Positions 1 to 5,878 are shown, counted from the stretch's first letter. The stretch: DNA of 5,878 bases from Verrucomicrobiota bacterium (GCA_023410155.1 JAEYQF010000384.1:1-5878), one strand, 5' to 3'. Notes: a model not told the origin generated them from the sequence alone. Numbers and translations: made by a program.

Positions 1-935
1 GCGAAGCCCAAGAGGCGCGTCGACGCGCCGCACAAGTAGCCGAGGACGCCGAGCGCGCCCGACAACACGCCACGGAGGAAGCCGCCGAAGCCGAAAAGGC
101 ATCGACGAAAGCGCAGAGCGAATCCACCGAGGCCGCGCAAGCCAGCGCGAAGGCCCAAGCCGAAGCCAAGGAAGCCGAAGACGCCTCCAAGAAAGCAGAC
201 ATCGAAGCAGCGGAGGCCGAACAATCGTCACAACGCGCCCAGTCCGAGGCGAGCGAAGCCCGCGACGCCAGCGCCCGCGCCGACCAGGAAGCCGCTCAGG
301 CGGGATCCGCCTCCGCCCGCGCTCAAGGTGAAGCCGCACAGGCAGGCGCCGCCAGCGCCCGCGCACAAGGCGAGGCCGCACAGGCCAGTTCCCAAGCTCA
401 GGTTGCCGCCAGCGCCTCCGCTGCCGCGCTGACCAGTCAAGGTCAGGCCGCTGCCGCCGAAGCGACCGCCGAAACTCACGCTACCCGCGCCAGCGAAGAG
501 GCCGCCGCCGCTGCCCGGCACCGCCGCGATGCCGACGACCGGCTCCACGAAATTCAGGACGTTCTGGGCCGGGCCAACACCGAGTTCGGCAAGATTCAGG
601 GCGTGCACACCGCCGCCAACGACGTGCTTGATCTCATCAAGCAACTTCTGGCCAACGCGCAGGAACTACGAGACGAGATCATCACCCTACGCGGCGAAGC
701 ACAGACTCTTCGCGATGCCACCGAGTCCCTGCGTAACGACACCAAAATCCTGCACGGCGAAGCCCAAACCCACACGCAGCAGATCTACAACGTGCATCTC
801 AAGAACGCCGAGCGAAGCGATGACGCGGCTCAGGCTGCGGCCAGGCGCGCCGAGGCCGCTGCCGACTCCGCCGAGCGCTCCGCCAACGACGCAAGCGCCG
901 CCGCATCGCGGGCCTCTTCCATTGCCGGCGGTTGA
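1..935 (+). CDS. Alanine-rich coiled-coil protein, C-terminal part (5' end outside window)
   Basis: The frame whose first full codon is at position 3 stays open to TGA at 933-935, giving 310 visible residues with no start in view. A GTG at 603 is in frame but lies mid-coil and is not needed as a start. The first ~165 residues are dominated by Ala, Glu, Gln, Ser and Arg, as in long Ala-packed coiled coils. They include three tandem 14-residue units of the type ASARAQGEAAQAGA (267-392), which is two heptads per unit. From 645 to 752 six leucines recur exactly every seventh residue, forming a leucine zipper. An Ala/Ser/Arg-rich tail ends in SSIAGG. No membrane segment, enzyme motif or cysteine is visible. 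A structural, filament-like or oligomerising role is inferred only from composition; family and function are unknown. It converges with the hsp70 gene, with 27 bases between the stops. The reading frame is well supported; the identity is not. Confidence 0.8.
   Translation, partial: EAQEARRRAAQVAEDAERARQHATEEAAEAEKASTKAQSESTEAAQASAKAQAEAKEAEDASKKADIEAAEAEQSSQRAQSEASEARDASARADQEAAQAGSASARAQGEAAQAGAASARAQGEAAQASSQAQVAASASAAALTSQGQAAAAEATAETHATRASEEAAAAARHRRDADDRLHEIQDVLGRANTEFGKIQGVHTAANDVLDLIKQLLANAQELRDEIITLRGEAQTLRDATESLRNDTKILHGEAQTHTQQIYNVHLKNAERSDDAAQAAARRAEAAADSAERSANDASAAASRASSIAGG
267..392 (+). repeat. Three tandem 42-bp (14-residue) coding repeats
   Basis: Units lie at 267-308, 309-350 and 351-392. 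Their translations are ASARADQEAAQAGS, ASARAQGEAAQAGA and ASARAQGEAAQASS. Units 2 and 3 differ only in the last two residues at protein level, but use different synonymous codons at several positions (for example GCT CAA GGT GAA against GCA CAA GGC GAG). The repeat is therefore not a very fresh duplication. Fourteen residues equal two heptads, so copy-number change would keep the coiled-coil register. Confidence 0.85.
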
Positions 936-962
936 GTCGGCAGTTCTTCGAGACGATCACCT

Positions 963-2474
963 TCAAGCACGGACCGCGAGTGTCTGCAGGTGCGCATACA
1001 TCGCACTCAGATCCGCTTCCGTCTGCTTCGAAAACGCCCGCTCGACCGACTCGCCCGTGCGTCCGTCCGTCGCTGTCACTTTCACACGACCTGTTCCGTC
1101 GTAACCCAGCTCCACCGCGAGCGGATGCCCTTCACTCGGGCGCCGCAGCGGTCCGAAACTAAACTGGCCGAGCGTCTCGGGCGGCGTGAACGGATCCTTC
1201 CGCTGCAACAACTCCAACGTGACCGAAGTCTGCGTCGCCGTCTGCGTGTAAAACGTCTGCTTCGCCGTCACGGGCACGGGCACGTTCTTCTCGATCATGG
1301 GGTGAAACACGGGCTTGCGTTCCTTCGGGTCGAACACCCGCAGGCCGAGCTCATTGCTCGTCACCTGCTGCTTCAACGGCGGCGCCGCGGTTTTCTTCGT
1401 GCCGTGAAACTGCTCCGCGAGCAACGCCGCACCATAGGCGACGGAGGCATGCGGCTGCTCGCGCCGGATTCGCGCCGGCTGCAATCCGCTCATCTCTCGC
1501 ACCCGCCGCTCCACGCAAGGCACTAGACTGCTCCCACCCGTAAGAATGAGTTCGTCCACGTCGTTCCAGTCGAGGCTCTGGCTCTTCAACGCCCGCTCGC
1601 ACACCTCCTGACACGCCTCCAGCCACGGCTCGGCCGCGGTCTCGAACTGCGCCCGATTGAAGGTCACGCGCAGCGACTTGCCTCCGAGAATCAACGGCCG
1701 GCTGATCACCGTCGTCGCCGGCGCCGAAAGCTGGATCTTGGCCTGCGTTGCAAACAACCGCAGTCGTTGCGCCGACTCCGCATCATTTCGCGGGTCCACG
1801 CCGTATTGTCCGCGAAACTGATCGGCCACGACGCTGATGATCAACTCGTCGAAATTCTTTCCGCCGATGTTGTCCGCGCCCTCCGTCGCGATCGCATACA
1901 AGCCGTCCGGCGTGGCGCTCAGCAGCGTCGCGTCGAGCGTTCCCCCGCCAATATCGAAAACGAAAATCAGCCGCTCTCCCCCTTTCGTGTTCAGCCCGAA
2001 AAAAGTCGCCGCCGCCAACGGCTCCTCGACCAGCCCGAGCACCGGTATGTCCGCGAGCCGGCCGGCATTCACCGTCGCCTGCCGTTGCGCGTCATTGAAA
2101 TTCGCCGGCACCGTGATCACCGCGCCCGTGATGCTCTCGTTGCACGCCGCCTCGGCGTCTTCCTTCAATTTTCGCAGCACCAGCGCCGAGATCGCTTCCG
2201 CCGTGTAGCCTCGCCCCGTCGCGTCCGCGTAAATGGTTTCGCCCGGCCGGTTCATGCTCAGCTTTGCAAACCGGCACACGGGCACCGACGGTTCTTCCAG
2301 CAGCAATTCCTCGACGATATCGCCGACGAGACAGCCGCGTTCGCCGATGTGCACGACCGATGGCGTTTGAAAACGCTGAGGGTCCCGGCGGCTGGGGCAG
2401 AGCGTGGGCGTGCCGGCAGAGTTGATGTAGCTGACGAGCGAAAACGTGGTGCCCAAATCGATGCCGACGATCAT
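963..2474 (-). CDS. Hsp70-family chaperone with almost no C-terminal lid
   Basis: This is a 503-residue ATP-dependent chaperone of the Hsp70/HscC type, expected in the cytoplasm. Visible motifs, numbered from this start, are: phosphate-1 loop GIDLGTTFS (4-12, Asp6); likely catalytic Lys71 in RFAKLSM; connect-1 GAVITVPANFNDAQRQAT (118-135); EEPLAAA (150-156); phosphate-2 FDIGGGTLD (173-181); NIGGKNFDE (202-210); adenosine motif LTGGSSLVP (311-319); and HASVAYGAA (342-350). A linker of ~20 residues is followed by a beta-rich substrate domain (~372-480, starting VTSNELGLRVFDP). Only ~24 residues follow, against well over 100 for the DnaK helical lid. The start at 2474 puts Met just before GIDLGTT, as usual in the family. 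The frame also opens 30 codons earlier, at ATG 2562-2564, preceded by GAGGCGGGGTGAA, so a 533-residue form is possible. Upstream it faces metX divergently. The client is unknown. Confidence 0.93.
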   Translation of the reverse strand: MIVGIDLGTTFSLVSYINSAGTPTLCPSRRDPQRFQTPSVVHIGERGCLVGDIVEELLLEEPSVPVCRFAKLSMNRPGETIYADATGRGYTAEAISALVLRKLKEDAEAACNESITGAVITVPANFNDAQRQATVNAGRLADIPVLGLVEEPLAAATFFGLNTKGGERLIFVFDIGGGTLDATLLSATPDGLYAIATEGADNIGGKNFDELIISVVADQFRGQYGVDPRNDAESAQRLRLFATQAKIQLSAPATTVISRPLILGGKSLRVTFNRAQFETAAEPWLEACQEVCERALKSQSLDWNDVDELILTGGSSLVPCVERRVREMSGLQPARIRREQPHASVAYGAALLAEQFHGTKKTAAPPLKQQVTSNELGLRVFDPKERKPVFHPMIEKNVPVPVTAKQTFYTQTATQTSVTLELLQRKDPFTPPETLGQFSFGPLRRPSEGHPLAVELGYDGTGRVKVTATDGRTGESVERAFSKQTEADLSAMYAHLQTLAVRA

Positions 2475-2476
2475 CC

Positions 2477-2493
2477 CGTCACGATTCGTGACG
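2477..2493. promoter_or_regulatory. Perfect 17-bp palindrome just upstream of the hsp70 start
   Basis: CGTCACGATTCGTGACG reads the same on both strands apart from the central base. It ends two bases before the ATG at 2472-2474 on the minus strand. In hsp70 mRNA it could fold as a 7-bp stem with a 3-base loop, and a GGGGAG stretch (2501-2496) lies on its far side. It could be a DNA operator for a dimeric regulator, an RNA hairpin that shortens the distance from GGGGAG to the ATG, or simply coding sequence if the 2564 start is used. It does not match the HrcA/CIRCE consensus. The sequence is certain; the role is inferred. Confidence 0.45.
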
Positions 2494-2656
2494 CGCTCCC
2501 CACTGCCAAGCGGAAGTTGCGCGCCAGCAGGCATTCTCATTCGCGAACGACTGACGAAAATCATTTCACCCCGCCTCGCGAAGACATTGGCCCGTGTCTT
2601 GCGTCTCGCCGCGCCACCGATGACAAACGCCGCCCTTGTCTCGCTTTCCGTTTTGC

Positions 2657-2675
2657 GCGAAGGTCACTCCTTCGC
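2657..2675 (+). promoter_or_regulatory. Hairpin abutting the metX start codon
   Basis: The arms GCGAAGG (2657-2663) and CCTTCGC (2669-2675) pair perfectly around the loop TCACT. The second arm ends directly at the metX ATG (2676). The first arm contains AAGG (2660-2663), the only purine-rich stretch resembling a ribosome-binding site here, 12 bases before the ATG. Folding would hide it. A weaker alternative stem, GGTCA (2662-2666) with TGACC (2677-2681), includes part of the ATG and excludes the first. I see no recognised SAM riboswitch pattern in this leader. Confidence 0.4.
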
Positions 2676-3860
2676 ATGACCGACGACACGGCCTTACTAG
2701 CTGCCAACGACTCTCTCGCCGCCGGCGAGGTCGGCATCGTCGCGCCTCACGATTTCGTTTACCCCAAGCCGTTCACTTTCAAAAGCGGCCAAACCCTCCC
2801 CGGCTTCACGCTTCGCTACGAAACCTACGGCACGCTCAACGCCACGCGCGACAACGCCATCCTCATCTGCCACGCGCTCTCCGGCGATCACCACTGCGCC
2901 GGCCTCCACACGCCCGAGGACCGCAAGCCCGGCTGGTGGAACAATCTCATCGGCCCCGGCAAAGCCGTCGACACCCGCCGCTTCTACGTCATCTGCGCGA
3001 ACGTCCTCGGCGGCTGCCAAGGCTCGACCGGCCCGTCCTCGCTCAACCCCGCCACCAACCGCCCCTACGGCCTCGCGTTTCCGTTCGTCACCATCCTCGA
3101 CATGGTGCGCGCGCAAAAAATCCTGCTCGATCACCTCGGCGTTAGCGAGCTCCACGCCGTGATCGGCGGCTCGATGGGCGGCATGCAGGCGATCCTCTTC
3201 TCGATCGAGTTTCCGCACTTCGTCCGCCGCGTCGTCGCCATGGCCACCACCGCTCGCGAAGGCGCCCAGGCCATCGCCTTCAACGAAGTCGGCCGCCAGG
3301 CGATCATGCAGGACCCCGATTGGAATAGCGGCGACTACGCCAAAGGCGGCGGCCCGCGCGTCGGCCTCGCGATCGCCCGCATGATGGCGCACATCACCTA
3401 CGTCTCCGACGCCAGCATGGACCGAAAATTCGGTCGGCGAAAAAAGACCTCCGTCAACGGCGACTCCTACAACTTCGACATCCAGTTCGAAGTGGAGAGT
3501 TACCTGCGCCACCAGGGCCAGAGCTTCATCAACCGCTTCGACGCCAATTCCTATCTCTACATCACGCGAGCCCTCGACCACTTCGACCTGGCGCACGCGT
3601 ATGGTTCGCTCGAAGCCGCGTTCGCGGGCGTGCAGGCGGAGACACTGGTGGTCGGTTTCACGAGCGACTGGCTGTTTCCGCCGGAGCAAAACCGCGCCAT
3701 CGCGCACGCGCTGCTCCGCGCCGGCAAACGCGTGAGCTACGCCGAACTGGCGACCGACCTCGGCCACGACTCCTTCCTGCTCGAGTCCGAGGAGCTCTAT
3801 CGCCTCGTCCGCAACTTCCTCGAAACGAAATCGCACCGCGTGGTGGATTTCTCGATCTGA
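2676..3860 (+). CDS. metX: Homoserine O-acyltransferase (MetX, alpha/beta hydrolase fold)
   Basis: This 394-residue cytoplasmic enzyme transfers an acyl group, normally acetyl from acetyl-CoA, to homoserine. It is the activation step before sulfhydrylation to homocysteine and methionine. N-terminal landmarks are LRYETYGTLN (46-55), CHALSGDHH (65-73), GWWNNLIGPGKAVDT (86-100) and NVLGGCQGSTGPSSLNP (109-125). The nucleophile elbow GGSMGGMQ places Ser166. Asp331 in GFTSDWLFPP and His364 in LGHDSF complete the catalytic triad. Length is normal for MetX. The ATG at 2676 is the only plausible start: the open frame continues far upstream, but only as a shadow of hsp70, and the first ~26 residues before the conserved core are normal family variation. 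Acetyl versus succinyl specificity varies within MetX and cannot be fixed from motifs alone. metW follows after 114 bases, as in the Pseudomonas metX-metW pairs. Confidence 0.96.
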   Translation: MTDDTALLAANDSLAAGEVGIVAPHDFVYPKPFTFKSGQTLPGFTLRYETYGTLNATRDNAILICHALSGDHHCAGLHTPEDRKPGWWNNLIGPGKAVDTRRFYVICANVLGGCQGSTGPSSLNPATNRPYGLAFPFVTILDMVRAQKILLDHLGVSELHAVIGGSMGGMQAILFSIEFPHFVRRVVAMATTAREGAQAIAFNEVGRQAIMQDPDWNSGDYAKGGGPRVGLAIARMMAHITYVSDASMDRKFGRRKKTSVNGDSYNFDIQFEVESYLRHQGQSFINRFDANSYLYITRALDHFDLAHAYGSLEAAFAGVQAETLVVGFTSDWLFPPEQNRAIAHALLRAGKRVSYAELATDLGHDSFLLESEELYRLVRNFLETKSHRVVDFSI

Positions 3861-3865
3861 ACGCG

Positions 3866-3957
3866 AACCGCGAATGAACGCGAACCCACGCGAATCTCTT
3901 CGGCTCCTCCCCTGCTGTCATTCTGAGCGCAGCCAAGAGTCGCGTTCAGTCGCGGTT
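3866..3957. repeat. Imperfect inverted-repeat element filling the metX-metW spacer
   Basis: The outer arms AACCGCGAATGAACGCGA (3866-3883) and TCGCGTTCAGTCGCGGTT (3940-3957) are reverse complements at 17 of 18 positions. Further in, CTCTT (3896-3900) pairs with AAGAG (3935-3939), and GGCT (3902-3905) with AGCC (3931-3934), leaving a 12-base insertion in the left arm and a loop of ~25 bases. The left arm also has four CGCGAA copies (3862, 3869, 3879, 3889). The centre contains GTCATTCTGAGCG (3917-3929), a motif I recall from dispersed extragenic repeats in several bacterial phyla. It is probably a REP/MITE-like extragenic element whose transcript folds between the two genes. Confidence 0.65.
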
Positions 3958-3974
3958 TCAACTTCCGCCCCCTC

Positions 3975-4580
3975 ATGACCAAGCACGTCGAGAAACGCAC
4001 GGTGGACATGCAGATCATCGGGGAGTGGGTCGAGCCTGGCGCCCGCGTGCTCGATCTCGGCTGCGGTCGCGGTGCCCTGCTCGATTATCTCGTGCAGACG
4101 AAACAAGTTTCCGCGGTGGGCGTGGACTTGGACTTTGAGCGCATCACCGCCTGCGTCGCCCGCGGGCTGTCCGCCTATCAAGGCGACATGATGAAGCTCA
4201 TGCGCGAATTCCCCGACGACCACTTCGATCGTGTGATCTGCTCCCGCACGGTGCAGGAACTGGGCGAACCGACTGGCGTGATCATGGAAGCGTTGCGCGT
4301 CGGCAAGGCGCTGACGGTCGGATTTGTGAATCACGGTTTCTGGAAAAACCGACTCGATACGCTGCTGCGCGGCCGCAAGGTGCGCAACGACGTCTACACC
4401 ACCGAGTGGTTCGAGAGCCGCCCGGCCAATCCAGTCTCCGTCGCTGACTTCGAGCACTTCTGCGACGTGAAGGAGATCGAGATTGTGCGACGCGCCTACC
4501 TGCGCGGCGACTGGCATACCCCGAGCCGCGTGCTGCCGAACTTGTTTTCCGGATACGCGCTCTACGATCTGCGGAGATAG
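3975..4580 (+). CDS. metW: MetW, class I SAM-dependent methyltransferase-fold methionine protein
   Basis: This 201-residue protein has the usual MetW length. The SAM-binding glycine motif VLDLGCGRG (25-33) is followed by the acidic loop GVDLD (49-53), QGDM (69-72) and FDRVICSRTVQEL (84-96). MetW-type features follow: MEALRVG (104-110), FVNHGFWKNRL (117-127) and the tyrosine-containing C-terminus FSGYALYDL (191-199). In Pseudomonas putida metW and metX are both required for the homoserine branch of methionine synthesis; the chemistry of MetW itself is less clear than its genetics. The ATG at 3975 was chosen because it gives a short lead into the conserved DMQIIGEWV segment. No Shine-Dalgarno site precedes it, the upstream bases being C/T-rich (CTTCCGCCCCCTC). 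It lies 114 bases after metX on the same strand, so one transcript is likely, but a folded repeat element sits between them. Confidence 0.95.
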   Translation: MTKHVEKRTVDMQIIGEWVEPGARVLDLGCGRGALLDYLVQTKQVSAVGVDLDFERITACVARGLSAYQGDMMKLMREFPDDHFDRVICSRTVQELGEPTGVIMEALRVGKALTVGFVNHGFWKNRLDTLLRGRKVRNDVYTTEWFESRPANPVSVADFEHFCDVKEIEIVRRAYLRGDWHTPSRVLPNLFSGYALYDLRR

Positions 4581-4796
4581 CCCGGGTCGCCCCGCCGCGG
4601 CCCGCCCGCGTGCAGCGACTCTTCACGCGCGGATCACTCCGGCAAATAGCCGGCTGCAGTTTGCCCTTTGCCCTCGCCCGGGTCCGTTATCCGGAGGTGG
4701 TGGCGCTCCACACTCAGGGCGCCGTGCCTGCATTTCCGCCGTGATCCGATGCGTCAGCCCGACGCGTCTTCCGCGAACCGCTGGATTTTCCGCGCC
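4581..4796. other. Non-coding spacer between metW and the peroxidase gene, with several small dyads
   Basis: No gene is supported in these 216 bases. Small inverted repeats present are: CGCGTG (4607-4612) with CACGCG (4624-4629); CCGGC-AAATA-GCCGG (4639-4653); GGCAAA (4641-4646) with TTTGCC (4660-4665); and GCGTC-AGCCC-GACGC (4751-4765). A 7-bp tandem repeat TTTGCCC lies at 4660-4673. None is followed by a T-run, so no intrinsic terminator can be named. GGAGGTGG (4693-4700) looks like a strong ribosome-binding site but has no start codon at a usable distance and lies ~97 bases before the peroxidase ATG. A peroxidase promoter is expected here, but I find no convincing -35/-10 pair. Confidence 0.5.
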
Positions 4797-5852
4797 ATGA
4801 AAACGTTCCCCCGCCTCCTCCTCCTCGCCGCGGCAGCTCTCGCTCTCGCCGCTCGTCCTGCGTCCGCCGAGACGGCCGACCCCAATCTGCTCGCCCAAGC
4901 GCAGGCGCTCTTCAAACCCGTGCCTTACGGCGTGCCCGCCCTGAAGGGCAACGTCGTCACTCCCGCGCGCAGCGAACTGGGTCGCATGTTGTTCTTCGAT
5001 CCGCGGCTTTCGCGCAGCGGCACGATCAGCTGCAATAGCTGCCACAACCTCGCCATGGGCGGCGACGACAACCTGCCCACTTCGCTCGGCCACGGCTGGC
5101 AAAAAGGCCCGCGCAACTCCCCGACCGTTTACAATGCCGTCTTCAACGTCGCCCAGTTCTGGGATGGCCGCGCGGAGGATCTCAAGGCCCAAGCCAAGGG
5201 TCCCATCCAAGCCGGCGTGGAGATGAACAATCTGCCGGACATCGTCGTCGCCACGCTCAAGAGCATCCCCGAATACACGCAACGCTTCAAAGAGGCGTTT
5301 CCCGAGGAGGCCGATCCCGTGACCTTCGATAACGTGACCATGGCCATCGAAGCCTTCGAAGCCACCCTCATCACGCCTGACTCGCGCTTCGACCAGCTGC
5401 TGAAAGGCGATGCCAACGCGCTCACCGCCCAAGAGCTGCGCGGACTGCAGACGTTCATCCTGAAGGGCTGCATCGCCTGCCACAACGGCGTGAACCTCGG
5501 CGGTCAGGGCTATTTCCCGTTCGGCGTGGTCGCGGCACCAGATGCGCGGATTCGTCCGCCGGGTGATCGCGGACGCTTCTCTGTCACCAACACGTCGGCC
5601 GACGACTACGTTTTCCGTGCCGCTCCGCTGCGCAACGTGGGGCTCACCGCCCCGTATTTCCACTCCGGCGAGGTGTGGGATCTCAAGGAAGCGGTCGCGA
5701 TCATGGGTTCGAGCCAGCTCGGCGCCACGCTGACGCCCGAGGAAGTCGACGCGATCGCCGATTTCCTCCTCACGCTCACCGGCAAGGCGCCGGTCGTGCA
5801 AGTGCCCATCCTCCCCGTCGAGCCGGGGCACACGCCGCGTCCGCAGGTCTGA
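4797..5852 (+). CDS. ccpA: Di-haem cytochrome c peroxidase, exported (CcpA/MauG superfamily)
   Basis: This 351-residue exported enzyme reduces hydrogen peroxide to water using electrons from small cytochromes or cupredoxins. A Sec signal peptide (residues 1-24, MKTFPR then a Leu/Ala core) ends in ASA before ETADP, which fixes ATG 4797 over the upstream in-frame ATG 4749 and TTG 4668. The first haem site is CNSCH (79-83) after FFDPRLSRSGTIS. Then come SLGHGWQKGPRNSPT with His99, FWDGRA with Trp122, and Glu142 in GVEMN. The second haem site is CIACH (225-229), followed by LRNVGLTAPYFHSG (278-291) and Met303 in IMGSSQLG. As I recall the Pseudomonas aeruginosa numbering (His55, His71, Trp94, Glu114, His201, Met275), every residue matches at a constant offset of 28. 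Met at 303, not Tyr, argues for peroxidase over MauG. No clear Shine-Dalgarno site; no linked maturation genes in view. Confidence 0.95.
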   Translation: MKTFPRLLLLAAAALALAARPASAETADPNLLAQAQALFKPVPYGVPALKGNVVTPARSELGRMLFFDPRLSRSGTISCNSCHNLAMGGDDNLPTSLGHGWQKGPRNSPTVYNAVFNVAQFWDGRAEDLKAQAKGPIQAGVEMNNLPDIVVATLKSIPEYTQRFKEAFPEEADPVTFDNVTMAIEAFEATLITPDSRFDQLLKGDANALTAQELRGLQTFILKGCIACHNGVNLGGQGYFPFGVVAAPDARIRPPGDRGRFSVTNTSADDYVFRAAPLRNVGLTAPYFHSGEVWDLKEAVAIMGSSQLGATLTPEEVDAIADFLLTLTGKAPVVQVPILPVEPGHTPRPQV

Positions 5853-5878
5853 GCTTTGCGAGCGCGAGTCGGGGCCCC
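5853..5878. other. Window end downstream of the peroxidase gene
   Basis: Twenty-six bases follow the peroxidase stop. They end in the 8-bp palindrome GGGGCCCC at the window edge. This could be part of a terminator stem, but too little sequence is visible to say. Confidence 0.3.

Noticed and set aside
228..644. Minus-strand Gly-rich 138-residue frame
   Set aside because: It is the mirror of the Ala-rich coiled-coil codons; glycine and alanine codons (GGC/GCC) are reverse complements. No start signal or homology.
936..962. Bidirectional terminator between the converging coiled-coil and hsp70 genes
   Set aside because: Only 27 bases. I find no stem longer than 3-4 bp and no T-run on either strand.
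2597..2626. Minus-strand sigma-70-like promoter for hsp70 beginning TTGTCA (2626-2621)
   Set aside because: No acceptable -10 hexamer lies 16-19 bases downstream.
1767..2675. Long plus-strand open frame running in phase into metX, as if MetX had a ~300-residue N-terminal extension
   Set aside because: It is antisense to hsp70, Arg/His-rich and without domain features. It reflects GC-biased codon positions of the opposite gene. MetX is complete from 2676.
2697..3836. Minus-strand 379-residue frame opposite metX
   Set aside because: Fully antisense to a gene with an intact catalytic triad. Val/Ala/Gly/Asp/Glu-rich composition is typical of an antisense GC-rich shadow.
4581..4610. GC-rich run after metW as an intrinsic terminator
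   Set aside because: The C/G blocks form only short, competing stems and no T-tract follows.
4693..4744. Small peptide gene after the strong GGAGGTGG site (GTG 4700 to TGA 4744)
   Set aside because: The GTG overlaps the ribosome-binding site itself and no other start lies at a usable distance. The 14-codon frame has no supporting features.
4668..4796. N-terminal extension of the peroxidase from TTG 4668 or ATG 4749
   Set aside because: It would bury a well-formed signal peptide that starts at ATG 4797, including the ASA cleavage site. Neither upstream start has a good ribosome-binding site.
4623..5831. Minus-strand 402-residue frame opposite the peroxidase gene
   Set aside because: Antisense to all haem motifs and without recognisable domains.

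Overview
This 5.9 kb window comes from a GC-rich bacterial chromosome. It holds one partial and four complete genes. The methionine pair metX-metW, start codons mostly lacking Shine-Dalgarno sites, and extragenic repeats of the CGCGAA and GTCATTCTGAGCG kinds together suggest Verrucomicrobiota of the Opitutaceae type. That assignment is inference: no rRNA or marker gene is present. There is no tRNA, rRNA, CRISPR array, transposase or phage gene.

Layout: (1) Positions 1-935, plus strand, hold the 3' end of a gene for a very alanine-rich coiled-coil protein, with a 14-residue tandem repeat and a six-leucine zipper. I do not recognise its family. (2) Positions 963-2474, minus strand, hold a short Hsp70 whose ATPase domain and beta substrate domain are intact but whose helical lid is nearly absent. 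It converges on the coiled-coil gene with 27 bases between stops. (3) Positions 2475-2675 are the divergent control region. It carries a perfect 17-base palindrome next to the hsp70 start and a 7-bp hairpin touching the metX ATG. (4) Positions 2676-4580, plus strand, hold metX (homoserine O-acyltransferase) and metW (SAM-dependent methyltransferase fold), separated by 114 bases almost filled by an imperfect inverted-repeat element. (5) Positions 4581-4796 are non-coding, with several small dyads. (6) Positions 4797-5852 hold an exported di-haem cytochrome c peroxidase with all key ligands conserved.

Functionally, metX and metW belong together: MetX activates homoserine for methionine synthesis, and MetW is its usual partner in Pseudomonas-type gene pairs. 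The peroxidase (periplasmic peroxide reduction), the Hsp70 and the coiled-coil protein have no evident pathway link to methionine or to one another. I see no clear novel multigene system. The most interesting points are the lidless Hsp70, the structured sequences at the hsp70 and metX starts, and the structured metX-metW spacer.
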